Shown here one piece after another: positions 34,372 to 43,857 of a stretch of DNA of 55,646 nt (position 1 is the first letter of the stretch; every line of letters begins with the position of its first letter). Source of the stretch: an uncultured Pelagibacteraceae bacterium (GTDB lineage Bacteria; Pseudomonadota; Alphaproteobacteria; Pelagibacterales; Pelagibacteraceae); assembly GCA_902595635.1 (NCBI GenBank), contig CACJQT010000009.1, forward strand, positions 1-55,646, in the 5' to 3' direction. The notes under the pieces were generated by a model, which saw nothing but the letters and a program-made list of their open reading frames with translations, ran no database searches and was not told the origin of the DNA. Position numbers and translations under genes: made by a program.

Positions 34372-36323
34372 TTTTTTAAATAAAATTTAATTTTTTTACT
34401 AATTTTTTCACTACTTAAACCAAAATGATCATAGACTTTTTGATAAGGAGCGCTTTTACCAAAGTCCTCTATTGAAAAAGACAAGCCCTTCTCTATATAT
34501 TTTTCCCAAGACATTTTTGATCCTGCCTCAATTGAAAAAGTGTTTTTGCTTTCTTTTAAGATTTTATCTTTATAGCTCTTGTTTTGTTTGTCAAAAATTT
34601 CTTGGCAAGGCATTGATATTACTTTTGAATAAATTTTTTGTTTGGCCAATTTATGACTTGTCTCAATTGCAAGATTAACCTCTGATCCTGAGGCTAAAAT
34701 AGTTAAATTTATATTTTTTCCAGTCCTTATAACTTCATAAGCTCCCATTGAGCATTGATTTTTTTTGCTAAAACTCTTTCTTATGGGTTTTAAGTTTTGT
34801 CTAGTTAAAGCTAATATGCTAGGTGTTTTGTTGCTTTTTAAAGCAATATCCCAACATTCAATTGTTTCAGTTTGATCTGCTGGCCTTAAAACATTTAAGT
34901 TTGGAATAGATCTTAAAGCAGCAAGTTGCTCTACTGGTTGATGCGTAGGTCCATCTTCTCCAAGTCCTATTGAGTCATGTGTCATTATATAAATTACCTT
35001 CTGTTTCATTATAGCAGACAGTCTTATTGAAGGTTTGCAATAGTCTGAAAATATTAAAAAAGTACCTCCATAAGGAATAAAATTACTATGAAGAGCTAGT
35101 CCATTCATTATTCCACTCATTGCGTGTTCCCTAACACCATAGTGAATATAATTACCACCAAAGTTACTTGAATTAATAATTTTATGTAACTTAGTTTTTG
35201 TATTATTTGATCCCGCTAAATCAGCAGAGCCACCAATTAAAGTATTTCTCTCTTTTAATATAGCTGATAAAAACTCTTCTGAGGATTTTCTTGAAGCTAT
35301 AGTCTTAAAATTTTTTATTGCATATTTTTTTTGTTTTATAATTGAGTTCGAGAATTTATTTTTTATAATACTTTTAAATTTTTGTTTGTGTTTGCTGAAA
35401 GTTTTATTCCATATTTTTTCTTTTTTTACACCTTTTTCTCCAATTTTTCTCCAATCAGTTAAAATTTTTTGAGGTATTTTAAATGGTTTATAATCCCAAT
35501 CTAATTTTTTTCTAACTAACTTAATTTCATCTATTCCAAGAGGACTTCCATGAGAAGAGGCCTTTCCACCTTTATTTGGAGACCCAAATCCTATTTTTGT
35601 TTTACACGAAATCACAGTCGGTTTTTTTGATGTTTGCGCTTTTTTTAACGCATTATAAATTTCTCTGTAATTATGCCCATTGATCAAAATATAATTCCAT
35701 CCATAGCTTTTAAATCTGTTTTTATAGTCATCTGAGACTGCTAAACTAGTAGGACCGTCTATTGAAATAGAATTATTATCAAAAAGCATTATAAGATTAT
35801 TAAGTCTAAGGTGACCAGCTAGACTCATTGCTTCATGACTTATTCCTTCCATAAGGCACCCATCACCAGCCAAGACATACGTTTTGTGATTTATTAAATT
35901 ACTTCCTAATTTTTTCTTTAAAATTTCCTCTGCAATTGCAAAACCCACAGAATTTGCAATTCCTTGACCCAAAGGACCAGTTGTTGTTTCAATACCTGAG
36001 TTTGGATGATACTCTGGATGTCCAGCACAAATTGAATTTAGTTGTCTAAATTTCTTAATGTCGTTAAGTGATACACTTTTATAGCCAGTTAAGTACAAAA
36101 GTGAGTAAAGCAACATTGATCCATGTCCAGCTGATAAAATAAATCTATCTCTATTGAGCCAGTTTGGATTTTTTGGATTAAATTTCAAAAAATACTTAAA
36201 TAAGATTGTTGCAACGTCAGCCATACCCATTGGCATACCTGGGTGACCAGAATTAGCGTTTTGAACCGCATCCATTGATAAAAAACGAATAGCATTTGAT
36301 AAATTTTTTTCTATATTTTTCAA
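34368..36323 (-). CDS. tkt: Transketolase
   Basis: This 651-residue thiamine-diphosphate enzyme transfers two-carbon units between sugar phosphates. It starts NAIRFLSMDAVQNANSGHPG, has the ThDP/metal motif GDGCLMEGISHEA and DNNSISIDG, and the pyrimidine domain HYGVREHAMSGIMNG and THDSIGLGEDGPTHQPVEQL. It is the first gene of the minus-strand carbon block, so the promoter should lie in the short divergent gap at 36324-36375. Confidence 0.97.
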   Translation of the reverse strand: MKNIEKNLSNAIRFLSMDAVQNANSGHPGMPMGMADVATILFKYFLKFNPKNPNWLNRDRFILSAGHGSMLLYSLLYLTGYKSVSLNDIKKFRQLNSICAGHPEYHPNSGIETTTGPLGQGIANSVGFAIAEEILKKKLGSNLINHKTYVLAGDGCLMEGISHEAMSLAGHLRLNNLIMLFDNNSISIDGPTSLAVSDDYKNRFKSYGWNYILINGHNYREIYNALKKAQTSKKPTVISCKTKIGFGSPNKGGKASSHGSPLGIDEIKLVRKKLDWDYKPFKIPQKILTDWRKIGEKGVKKEKIWNKTFSKHKQKFKSIIKNKFSNSIIKQKKYAIKNFKTIASRKSSEEFLSAILKERNTLIGGSADLAGSNNTKTKLHKIINSSNFGGNYIHYGVREHAMSGIMNGLALHSNFIPYGGTFLIFSDYCKPSIRLSAIMKQKVIYIMTHDSIGLGEDGPTHQPVEQLAALRSIPNLNVLRPADQTETIECWDIALKSNKTPSILALTRQNLKPIRKSFSKKNQCSMGAYEVIRTGKNINLTILASGSEVNLAIETSHKLAKQKIYSKVISMPCQEIFDKQNKSYKDKILKESKNTFSIEAGSKMSWEKYIEKGLSFSIEDFGKSAPYQKVYDHFGLSSEKISKKIKFYLKK

Positions 36324-36375
36324 AAAGTATCCTATCTAGACTTAGGTGATTCAATTTATTAATATAGATATATAT

Positions 36376-36699
36376 ATGAAAAACATTGATGAAAAAGAAA
36401 AAAAATTAAACGATACTTTAAAAAAATTAGGAGAGATAAACATTCAACATAATGAAGAATTAGATAAAGTTGCAATTTTAAAAGATAAAAAAAATCAATT
36501 AGAAATTGAAAAAAAACAGATAACCACATCTCTCCAAAGCTTAGAGGAGGAAAACTTAAAACTTAGAAGTCAAATAAATGAATTAAAAAAGGATTATGAA
36601 ACTTCAAAAAGAAAAGAAAATCTATTTAATGAAAAAATTGATGAATTAAATCAAGAAACAGATAATTTATTGGAAGAAATAAATAAATGGCAAATGTAA
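36376..36699 (+). CDS. Coiled-coil protein upstream of zapA (ZauP/DUF4164-like candidate)
   Basis: This protein of about 107 residues is nearly all predicted coiled coil, rich in E, K, L, N and Q with heptad-like spacing of Leu/Ile from residue 5 to the end. It overlaps zapA by 13 bases. In Caulobacter a small coiled-coil protein, ZauP, is encoded just upstream of zapA and works with it at the Z-ring. Position and composition make this the likely counterpart, but coiled coils cannot be assigned by sequence alone. ATG 36376 is preferred to a GTG at 36346. Confidence 0.65.
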   Translation: MKNIDEKEKKLNDTLKKLGEINIQHNEELDKVAILKDKKNQLEIEKKQITTSLQSLEEENLKLRSQINELKKDYETSKRKENLFNEKIDELNQETDNLLEEINKWQM

Positions 36700-37133
36700 A
36701 TATAAAATTTAATGGCAAAGAATATTTATTATCTTGTGAAGATGGTCAAGAGGAACATTTGGAAGAATTATCCTTGAGTTTAAATAAAAAATTTAATGAT
36801 CTAAAATTTGATCTTGGAAATATTGGAGAGAATAAATTATTACTAATATCTTCTATAAAAGTCATGGATGAGTATTTTGAAACTAAAAAAAAAGTAGATG
36901 CACAAAAAAAAGAAGTTCGAGAATTAAAAGAAAAATTTAAAGAATTAAAATCTTTAGTTTATCAGTACAAAGATAAAAAAGAAAATGAAATTAAAAATTT
37001 AAGCTCAACACAAGAAGAACTAGAGAATGATATTGAAAACTACAAAATAAGTTATGAAAATTTAATAGACAAAGTAACTTTAGAAATAGAGAACTTTGTC
37101 AAAAAAAATAGCACAAATACTTCTGTTTCATAA
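36687..37133 (+). CDS. zapA: Cell division protein ZapA
   Basis: This 148-residue protein has an N-terminal ZapA globular domain (VNIKFNGKEYLLSCEDGQEEHLEELS, quoted here only in part as VNIKFNGKEYLLSCEDGQEE) followed by a long helical coiled coil. ZapA tetramers bundle FtsZ filaments at midcell. It is longer than enteric ZapA (about 109 residues) because of an extended C-terminal coil. It overlaps its coiled-coil partner gene and is 7 bases before the cyclo-ligase gene, a classical neighbour of zapA. Confidence 0.88.
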   Translation: MANVNIKFNGKEYLLSCEDGQEEHLEELSLSLNKKFNDLKFDLGNIGENKLLLISSIKVMDEYFETKKKVDAQKKEVRELKEKFKELKSLVYQYKDKKENEIKNLSSTQEELENDIENYKISYENLIDKVTLEIENFVKKNSTNTSVS

Positions 37134-37140
37134 AATATCA

Positions 37141-37680
37141 GTGTCAAAATTTAAATTAAGAAAAAAAATTATTAACTTAAGAAAAAAAAAATATTTTGAA
37201 ATCAAAATAGGCAATAATATTATAGATAGTTTTCATAATAAAATTAATATATCAAAAAATAAAATTATTGGAGGTTATTTTCCAATAAATTTTGAATTTG
37301 ATTGTTTGCAAATACTAAAAAAATTTTATTCTAACGGTTATAGTATTTCGTTGCCAATTATAAAAAAAAATCATCAAATGGACTTTTATAAATGGAGTCC
37401 AAATGATCCTTTAACAATAAGCTCATTAGGAATTCCTCAGCCACTAAAATTGAAAAAAATATATCCAGATGTAATATTTGTACCAATAGTTGCTTTTGAT
37501 AAATTCAGGAACAGAATTGGCTATGGTGGTGGATTTTATGATAGATATTTAGAAAAAATTTCTAAAATTAAAAAATGTACAACAATTGGACTGGCTTTTT
37601 CATATCAAAAAGTTAATAAAATTAATGTTGAAAATTTTGATAGAAAATTAGATTTAATTTTGACAGAAAAATTAATGTAA
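37141..37680 (+). CDS. 5-formyltetrahydrofolate cyclo-ligase
   Basis: This 180-residue enzyme converts 5-formyl-THF to 5,10-methenyl-THF with ATP. The N-terminal basic KFKLRKKIINLRKK and the C-terminal active-site VPIVAFDKFRNRIGYGGGFY with YDRYL define the family. I take the GTG at 37141 as start; an upstream TTG at 37096 would overlap zapA by 38 bases. In many bacteria the 6S RNA gene lies between zapA and this gene, but here only 7 bases separate them. Confidence 0.92.
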   Translation: MSKFKLRKKIINLRKKKYFEIKIGNNIIDSFHNKINISKNKIIGGYFPINFEFDCLQILKKFYSNGYSISLPIIKKNHQMDFYKWSPNDPLTISSLGIPQPLKLKKIYPDVIFVPIVAFDKFRNRIGYGGGFYDRYLEKISKIKKCTTIGLAFSYQKVNKINVENFDRKLDLILTEKLM

Positions 37681-37682
37681 AA

Positions 37683-38489
37683 ATGAGGATTTTATTTTTA
37701 GGTGATATAGTTGGAGACGCAGGCTTTAAATCAGTAAAAAAAAACTTGCCAAATATAGTCTCAAAAAAATGTATAGATTTTGTTTGTGTTAACGGTGAAA
37801 ATGCAGCCAGTGAAGGTGTGGGTCTAACTGAAAATATTGCTAACGAACTTTTTAATGTAGGTGTTGATGTAATTACAACAGGCAATCATGTATGGGATCA
37901 AAAAGAAATTTATGAATATATAAAAACTGAAAAAAAATTATTAAGACCAATAAATATGAGTGGAAATTTACCTGGTAAGGGTTTTTCAATATTCAATTCA
38001 AAAAAAAATCTGAAGGTTGGTGTATTAAATCTTATGGGCAACGTTTTTATGAAAAAGTGTGATGATGTTTTTAAAATTGCTACTGAATTTATTGCACAAA
38101 AAAAAATTTCAAAAGATTATGATTTTTTAATAGTGGATTTTCATGGTGAAATAACAAGTGAAAAAATGGCTATGGGCAATCTATTTGATGGATATGCAAC
38201 TTTAGTTGTAGGTACCCATACACACGTGCCAACAAATGATGCAAGAGTCCTAAAAAATGGAACTAGCTACATTACTGACGCTGGAATGTGCGGCGACTAT
38301 GACTCGGTAATTGGAATGAATGCACAAAATTCAATTAACAGATTTCTAAAAAAAGAAGCTGTAAAACATTTTCCTGCCAATGGAGAAGCATCTCTGAGTG
38401 GGGTAGTTGTAGATTGCGATGTAGAAAATGGACTAGCAAAAAATATAGAAAGTTTCATTTTTGGTGGGAGTTTGAATAACGTAAATTAA
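37683..38489 (+). CDS. YmdB-family metallophosphoesterase
   Basis: This 268-residue protein is a dinuclear metal phosphoesterase of the TIGR00282/YmdB type. Motifs are ILFLGDIVGDAG, CVNGENAASEGVGLT, TTGNHVWDQKEI, IVDFHGEITSEK and VVGTHTHVPTNDA, each with the metal-binding D, N or H. Relatives hydrolyse 2',3'-cyclic nucleotides. It starts 3 bases after the cyclo-ligase stop and leads directly into yebC. Confidence 0.93.
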   Translation: MRILFLGDIVGDAGFKSVKKNLPNIVSKKCIDFVCVNGENAASEGVGLTENIANELFNVGVDVITTGNHVWDQKEIYEYIKTEKKLLRPINMSGNLPGKGFSIFNSKKNLKVGVLNLMGNVFMKKCDDVFKIATEFIAQKKISKDYDFLIVDFHGEITSEKMAMGNLFDGYATLVVGTHTHVPTNDARVLKNGTSYITDAGMCGDYDSVIGMNAQNSINRFLKKEAVKHFPANGEASLSGVVVDCDVENGLAKNIESFIFGGSLNNVN

Positions 38490-38491
38490 TT

Positions 38492-39214
38492 ATGGCTGGA
38501 CACTCACATTGGGCGGGTATTAAACATAAAAAAGGCAAAGCTGACAAACAGAGATCAAAAATTTTTTCTAAACTCTCCAGAGAAATCACTGTAGCTGCAA
38601 AATTAGGAGATAAGAGTCCCGATATGAATTCGAGATTAAGATCAGCAATACAAGCAGCCAGATCAGCTAACATGCCAAAAGAAAATATTGAAAGAGCAAT
38701 TGAAAAGTCTTCTAACAATGATCAATCAAATTTTGAAAATATTAGGTATGAAGGTTTTGGACCTAGCAAGTCTGCTGTAATAGTTGAAGCATTGACTGAT
38801 AATAAAAATAGAACTGCTTCTAATATAAGAACAATATTTTCGAAAAATAACGGTTCTTTAGGAACCCAGGGCTCTGCATCACATAATTTTCAAAGATTGG
38901 GTGTAATTAAAATAGATAAAAATGAAATTGAACAAGATAAAATTTTTGAATTAGCAATCGAGTCGGGTGCAAATGATTGTATTTCTCGTGATGAATTTCA
39001 TGAAGTGCATACCGATATCGATGAAATATATGAGGTAAAAAAAAAATTTGAAAAAGTTATTGTAAATTTTCTTTCTACTGAAATCGAGTGGCTACCCGTA
39101 AATAAGGTATCTCTTAAAGGTGAAGAAAATCAAAATATGCTAAAATTTTTAGAAACTCTTGACGATGAGGATGATGTACAAAATGTTTATACAAATGTTA
39201 ATTTTGAAGATTAA
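38492..39214 (+). CDS. yebC: YebC/PmpR-family regulatory protein
   Basis: This 240-residue protein begins AGHSHWAGIKHKKGKADKQR and has the family's three-domain pattern, including SANMPKENIERAIEK and YEGFGPSKSAVIVEALTDN. Members act as transcription regulators, and homologues assist translation of proline-rich proteins. In Alphaproteobacteria it commonly precedes ruvC, and a RuvC-like gene starts at the base after its stop. Confidence 0.96.
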   Translation: MAGHSHWAGIKHKKGKADKQRSKIFSKLSREITVAAKLGDKSPDMNSRLRSAIQAARSANMPKENIERAIEKSSNNDQSNFENIRYEGFGPSKSAVIVEALTDNKNRTASNIRTIFSKNNGSLGTQGSASHNFQRLGVIKIDKNEIEQDKIFELAIESGANDCISRDEFHEVHTDIDEIYEVKKKFEKVIVNFLSTEIEWLPVNKVSLKGEENQNMLKFLETLDDEDDVQNVYTNVNFED

Positions 39215-39712
39215 ATGATAATTGTTGGAATTGATCCAGGAATAGCAGGTGCTATCTGTTTTTTTTCTAGTGGGAATGTTATTGATGTAATCGACATGCC
39301 TACAATGGCTGAAGGAAAAAAAAATAAAAAACAAGTTAATGGTAGGCAAATTTATAATGAAATAATGCTAATAAAAAATAAATTTAAGAACGAAAAAATG
39401 AGTGTAATAGTCGAACAAGTTTCTGCTATGCCAGGACAAGGTGTAACAAGCATGTTTAACTTTGGACAGTCATTTGGAGTTATTAAAGGCATATGTTCTG
39501 CAATGGAACTTCCCATTTTTTATGTTAGACCAGCAAAATGGAAAAAATATTTTAATTTGATTAATTCTGAAAAAGATGCAAGTAGAACAAAAGTAATAGA
39601 GATGTTTCCTGGAATTTCTAATAAGTTATCAAGAAAAAAAGATAATAATAAAGCAGATGCTATTTTAATTGCTCAGTATTTTGAAAACACAAGGGAAAAC
39701 AACGATAACTAG
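39215..39712 (+). CDS. RuvC-like Holliday junction nuclease (divergent)
   Basis: This 165-residue RNase H-fold protein carries the RuvC signature VGIDPGIAGAI (D7), the acidic VIVEQVSAMPGQGV (E67) and the C-terminal DNNKADAILIA (D143, D148), giving the four acidic ligands. The MPGQGVTSMFNFGQSFG segment is closer to phage-type RuvC-like proteins than to E. coli RuvC. Position directly after yebC supports a RuvC role, but ruvA and ruvB, which normally follow, are absent, and tolQ follows instead. No promoter was recognised. Confidence 0.78.
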   Translation: MIIVGIDPGIAGAICFFSSGNVIDVIDMPTMAEGKKNKKQVNGRQIYNEIMLIKNKFKNEKMSVIVEQVSAMPGQGVTSMFNFGQSFGVIKGICSAMELPIFYVRPAKWKKYFNLINSEKDASRTKVIEMFPGISNKLSRKKDNNKADAILIAQYFENTRENNDN

Positions 39713-39768
39713 ACTATTAGAGTTTTTTGAAGTCAAATTAATGACATATTTTAATGGGAAACGATTGA

Positions 39769-40443
39769 ATGGAAGCAGATATTGCAACACAAAGCTTAGG
39801 TTTAGCAAGTAACACTGATTTTTCTTTAATTAGCTTATTTTTGCGCGCGGACATAATTGTCAAATCAGTAATCATAATATTAATTCTAAGTTCTATTTAT
39901 TCATGGGCGATAATATTCGAAAAAATTAGAATGTTTAGAAAAATTAATAAAAGTGCAGAAGAATTTGAAGAGAAATTCTGGAAATCAAAATCTGCTGAAA
40001 CATTTTATAACAGTCTGCCTTCAAACATTGAGGATCCTATGGCAAAATTATTTAAAAGTTCTATGCAAACAGTTATGAAAACTAGATCAAAATCAAATAT
40101 ATCTGAGAGACTATCTAGTGTTTTAGAAGTAAATATTGAAAAACAAATGGTGGCAGTTGAAAAGTATAATAGTTTTTTAGCAACTGTTGGATCGACAGCT
40201 CCATTTATAGGATTGTTTGGAACTGTTTGGGGAATTATGAATTCATTTCAATCGATAGCAATTTCAAGAAATACAAGCCTTGCAATAGTTGCACCTGGTA
40301 TTGCAGAAGCTTTATTTGCGACAGCACTTGGATTACTAGCTGCAATTCCTGCTGTAATTGCATATAATAAATTTAACTCAGACTCTAGAAAATACTCACA
40401 AAAATTAGAAAATTTTTCAAAAAGATTCTTATCAATTATTTAA
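39769..40443 (+). CDS. tolQ: TolQ inner-membrane proton channel subunit
   Basis: This 224-residue ExbB/TolQ-family protein has three transmembrane segments (about residues 27-49, 138-160, 175-198) with the conserved FLATVGSTAPFIGLFGTVWG and GIAEALFATALGLLAAIPA. With TolR it forms the proton-driven motor of the Tol-Pal system. A 56-base gap precedes it; TolR starts at the base after its stop. It opens a tolQ-tolR-tolA-tolB-pal-cpoB cluster. Confidence 0.96.
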   Translation: MEADIATQSLGLASNTDFSLISLFLRADIIVKSVIIILILSSIYSWAIIFEKIRMFRKINKSAEEFEEKFWKSKSAETFYNSLPSNIEDPMAKLFKSSMQTVMKTRSKSNISERLSSVLEVNIEKQMVAVEKYNSFLATVGSTAPFIGLFGTVWGIMNSFQSIAISRNTSLAIVAPGIAEALFATALGLLAAIPAVIAYNKFNSDSRKYSQKLENFSKRFLSII

Positions 40444-40860
40444 ATGGGATTTAAGCTCAAAAGTTCAAAAAACGATCCAATGAGTGAAATTAACGTTACA
40501 CCATTTGTTGATGTAATGTTGGTTTTACTAATTATATTCATGGTCACCGCACCATTACTTACTGTTGGAGTCCAGGTAGATTTGCCAGAAACTTCTGCTG
40601 ATACACTTCCTGAGGAAAATGAACCATTAACTTTAACTATTAATTCTAAAGGTGAAATTTTTATTCAGGAAACAAAAGTTGAGTTTAATAATTTAATTGT
40701 AAAAATATTGGCAGTGTCAAATAATAGAACTGATACAAGAATATATGTTAGGGGAGATAAAGCTATTAACTATGGAAGGGTTCTTGAAATTATGGGAATA
40801 CTTTCAGGGTCAGGATTTACAAAAGTTGCTTTAATATCTGAACCGAATAAAGAGAGATAA
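40444..40860 (+). CDS. tolR: TolR inner-membrane motor subunit
   Basis: This 138-residue ExbD/TolR protein has a cytoplasmic N-terminus, one transmembrane helix with the conserved NVTPFVDVMLVLLIIFMV (the Asp is the proton-carrying residue) and a periplasmic domain ending VALISEPN. Its ATG directly follows the TolQ stop. Confidence 0.96.
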   Translation: MGFKLKSSKNDPMSEINVTPFVDVMLVLLIIFMVTAPLLTVGVQVDLPETSADTLPEENEPLTLTINSKGEIFIQETKVEFNNLIVKILAVSNNRTDTRIYVRGDKAINYGRVLEIMGILSGSGFTKVALISEPNKER

Positions 40861-40865
40861 AGATT

Positions 40866-41834
40866 ATGTATCGAGGTCTTTTAATCTCATCTGGATTTCA
40901 TATTGCTGTTGTTATGGTAAGTATTTTGGCTTTACCATTTGTTGCCAAAAAACCTCTAGATATTCCACCTCTTATTTCTGTTGAACTTATTCAAATAGCT
41001 GAAAAGACAAATATTCCTTTCGCACCAAAAGCATCAAAAATAATTGAGAAGGCAAAAAAAGAAAATGAAAAGCTTTTGTCTGAACAGGCCCCTCCTAAAA
41101 AAGTAAAAAAAGATGAAAAAAAAGAAGTTCAGACAGATAAAAAAAAAAATGAAATTTCTAAAGTTGCATCAAAAAAAACACCAACCAGTGAAAATAAAAT
41201 AGAAAAGTTAAAAAAAGAAAAATTAAATGCTGTACCTATGCCTGATGAAGATAAACAAAAAATTCAACCTAAAGAGGAAAAAAAGCAGAAACCTTCAAAA
41301 GAAATCAATGACGAAAATATAAAAAAAATAGTTCAAACTAAAAAACCTATTTTGGATGAAAAAAAAGTAAAACAGGTGTCTGAATTTGAAAAAAAAGAAA
41401 AATTGGATTTAAATGAAATTGCAGCTTTAATTGATAAAAAAAAAGAAAATTTAGCAGAAACAAAAAAAGAAGTTGATAAGATTTCTCAATCAACTGATGA
41501 AACTATGGACTATTCAAAGCTAACATTAAGCGAGGAAGATGCTTTAAAGGCTCAAATATTTACATGTTGGAGTGTCCCTATAGGTTTGCCATTTAGTGAA
41601 GATTTATTAGTAAGAGTTAAACTCCAATTAAAACCAGATGGAACAATTGAAAAGCTTGAAATGCTAGATCATGTAAAAATGAATACACCTGGTAAAGAAA
41701 AATTTAGAACACTAGCAGATAGTGTAAGAAGAGCTATTCAGCTGTGCAATCCATTAAAAGTTCCTACTAGTGGTTATGAAAGATGGAAAAATATGATTTT
41801 AAATTTTGATGCTCGTGATATGCTTGGAGGATAA
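40866..41834 (+). CDS. tolA: TolA-like energy-transduction protein
   Basis: This 322-residue protein has an N-terminal transmembrane helix (about residues 9-26), a long lysine/glutamate-rich region (about 50-215) that should form an extended helix through the periplasm, and a compact C-terminal domain (about 225-322) with one cysteine pair (FTCWSVP and IQLCNPLK), as in TolA domain III. It links the inner-membrane motor to Pal/TolB. The stop overlaps the tolB start. Confidence 0.9.
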   Translation: MYRGLLISSGFHIAVVMVSILALPFVAKKPLDIPPLISVELIQIAEKTNIPFAPKASKIIEKAKKENEKLLSEQAPPKKVKKDEKKEVQTDKKKNEISKVASKKTPTSENKIEKLKKEKLNAVPMPDEDKQKIQPKEEKKQKPSKEINDENIKKIVQTKKPILDEKKVKQVSEFEKKEKLDLNEIAALIDKKKENLAETKKEVDKISQSTDETMDYSKLTLSEEDALKAQIFTCWSVPIGLPFSEDLLVRVKLQLKPDGTIEKLEMLDHVKMNTPGKEKFRTLADSVRRAIQLCNPLKVPTSGYERWKNMILNFDARDMLGG

Positions 41835-43180
41835 TGATTAGAATATTTAACTTAACCTTTTTAGTATTTTTATTTTTAATTACTAAAGCAAATTCTTTAA
41901 TAGAAATTGATATAACAAGAGGTAATTTAGATCCTTTGCCCATTGCAGTTTCACCATTATTTCAAAGCGATATCTCAAAAAAAAATTCAATTAATGAATT
42001 AAAATTAGAAAATGTTGGTTCTGAAATTTCATCTGTAGTAGAAAATAATCTAAAAACCTCAGGTTTATTTAATCCACTTAGTAAAGAAGCATTTTTACAA
42101 AAGCCTGATATTGCACATTTAAAACCAAGATTTGAAGATTGGGCACTAATTAAAGCGCAAGCTTTAATTACAGGAAAAGTAACGATTGAGAATAAAAAAT
42201 TAAAAGTTGAGTTTAGACTATGGGATATTTTAGCTGGTAGAGAAATGATGGCTTTGGCATTTACAACAGTGCCAAGTAATTGGAGAAGAGTTGGGCATAT
42301 CATTTCTGATAAAGTTTATGAGAGATTAACTGGAGAAAAAGGATATTTTGATACCAGAATTATTTATGTTTCGGAAGAAGGACCAAAGACAGCAAGAGTA
42401 AAAAAATTAGCCATTATGGATCAAGATGGTTTTAATACAAAATATTTAACATTAGGAAACGAATTAGTTTTAACTCCTCGATTTAATCCGACAAGTCAGA
42501 TGGTGACTTACTTATCTTATTTTAAAAATTTACCAAGAGTATATTTACTAGATATTGAAACTGGTACGCAGGAAGTAGTTGGTGATTTTCCAGGAATGAC
42601 ATTTGCTCCAAGATTTTCTCCAGATGGAAAGAAAATTATTATGAGTTTTGCTAAAGAGGGTAACTCAGATATTTATACTATGGATTTAGAAAATAGAATT
42701 GTTGAAAGAATAACAAATCATCCATCAATTGATACATCGCCTTCTTACTCACCTGATAATCGATTTATAACATTTAATTCTGATAGGAGTGGGTATCAAC
42801 AAATTTATGTAATGAAATCTGATGGGTCAAATGTAAAAAGAATTTCATTTGGTAAAGGATTGTATGGCACACCTGTATGGTCTCCAAGAGGTGATTTAAT
42901 TGCATTCACAAAACTACATAAAGGAAAATTTTATATTGGTGTTATGCGAACAGATGGTTCGGGTGAGAGATTGTTGACTGAAAATTACTATCAAGAAGCT
43001 CCTTCATGGTCTCCCAATGGAAGGGTATTAATTTTTTATAGAGAGACCAAATCTAACGATAAAGGTGAAGGGTTTAGCGCAAAACTTTGGTCTATAGATC
43101 TTACAGGATATAATGAAAGGCAGGTTCAAACAGAGACTGACGCCTCCGACCCATCTTGGTCATCTTTACTCAGTAATTAG
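41834..43180 (+). CDS. tolB: Tol-Pal system beta-propeller protein TolB
   Basis: This 448-residue periplasmic protein has an N-terminal signal peptide ending near TKANS, an N-terminal alpha/beta domain and a six-bladed beta propeller. Repeats read [33 protein letters not shown] and [11 protein letters not shown], spaced about 45 residues apart. It binds Pal and the colicin/TolA side of the system. It is translationally coupled to tolA. A 99-base gap separates it from pal. Confidence 0.97.
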   Translation: MIRIFNLTFLVFLFLITKANSLIEIDITRGNLDPLPIAVSPLFQSDISKKNSINELKLENVGSEISSVVENNLKTSGLFNPLSKEAFLQKPDIAHLKPRFEDWALIKAQALITGKVTIENKKLKVEFRLWDILAGREMMALAFTTVPSNWRRVGHIISDKVYERLTGEKGYFDTRIIYVSEEGPKTARVKKLAIMDQDGFNTKYLTLGNELVLTPRFNPTSQMVTYLSYFKNLPRVYLLDIETGTQEVVGDFPGMTFAPRFSPDGKKIIMSFAKEGNSDIYTMDLENRIVERITNHPSIDTSPSYSPDNRFITFNSDRSGYQQIYVMKSDGSNVKRISFGKGLYGTPVWSPRGDLIAFTKLHKGKFYIGVMRTDGSGERLLTENYYQEAPSWSPNGRVLIFYRETKSNDKGEGFSAKLWSIDLTGYNERQVQTETDASDPSWSSLLSN

Positions 43181-43212
43181 GCCTTTTTTATTAATTTTTA
43201 ATATAAATTAAG

Positions 43213-43241
43213 TTGATTTTTATGCTTGAAACATCTAATTA
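43213..43241 (+). promoter_or_regulatory. Candidate promoter upstream of pal
   Basis: TTGATT (43213-43218) and TAATTA (43236-43241) are spaced 17 bases apart in the 99-base gap before pal. This would allow pal to be expressed beyond the level of the upstream tol genes. Only moderate matches in AT-rich DNA. Confidence 0.35.
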
Positions 43242-43268
43242 GTTGTGAAAAAGTTCTAATAAATTATT

Positions 43269-43274
43269 AAGGAG
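43269..43274 (+). promoter_or_regulatory. Strong ribosome binding site of pal
   Basis: AAGGAG lies five bases before the ATG of pal. Most genes in the window lack so strong a site, which fits high expression of this abundant lipoprotein. Confidence 0.7.
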
Positions 43275-43279
43275 CATTA

Positions 43280-43768
43280 ATGAATTTTAGCAAATCATTT
43301 AGAAATACTTTTCTAGTTATATTATTAAGTTTAATTGTATCAGCTTGTGCAACGAAAAAAACCACTACAAAAGTAGAAGGTCAAATGCAGGGTGATGTTT
43401 ATACAGGCACTGATACTGTTAAATATTTAGCTGACGGTGTTCCAGACAGAGTATTTTTTGCAACAAACGAGTCTATTTTAACAACTAAATCAAGAGACAC
43501 TTTAAGAAAACAAGCAAACTGGTTAAGAGAGAATTCTAGCATCAATGTTGTGGTCGAAGGTCACGCAGATGAAAGAGGAACAAGGGAATATAACTTGGCA
43601 TTAGGTGAAAGAAGAGCAAATGCTGCTAAAGATTATCTGATCACTTATGGAATATCTGCAGACAGAATTTCAGTAATAAGTTATGGTAAAGAAAGACCAG
43701 TTGACTCAGGTTCAAATCCGCTTTCTTGGTCTAAGAATAGAAGATCTGTAACCGTTAAAGCTAATTAA
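43280..43768 (+). CDS. pal: Peptidoglycan-associated lipoprotein Pal
   Basis: This 162-residue outer-membrane lipoprotein has a signal peptide with lipobox VSAC (lipid-bearing C23) and a C-terminal OmpA-like domain with VVEGHADERGTREYNLALGE and RANAAKDYL that binds peptidoglycan. It anchors the outer membrane with the Tol complex. A strong ribosome binding site precedes it and a clear terminator follows. Confidence 0.97.
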   Translation: MNFSKSFRNTFLVILLSLIVSACATKKTTTKVEGQMQGDVYTGTDTVKYLADGVPDRVFFATNESILTTKSRDTLRKQANWLRENSSINVVVEGHADERGTREYNLALGERRANAAKDYLITYGISADRISVISYGKERPVDSGSNPLSWSKNRRSVTVKAN

Positions 43769-43786
43769 AGCAATTTTAAATATTTA

Positions 43787-43829
43787 AAGACCCTAAAATT
43801 ATTATAAATAATTTGAGGGTCTTTTTTTT
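43787..43829 (+). terminator. Rho-independent terminator after pal
   Basis: A 17-bp stem (43787-43803 against 43807-43823, one mismatch) with a 3-base loop is followed by an 8-T run (43822-43829). It is the clearest terminator in the window and separates pal from cpoB, which therefore needs its own promoter or read-through. Confidence 0.9.
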
Positions 43830-43857
43830 GCCATCATTATAATTAAAGAATAATTTA

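Noticed and set aside
37133..37141. 6S RNA between zapA and the cyclo-ligase gene
   Set aside because: Only 7 bases separate the genes.
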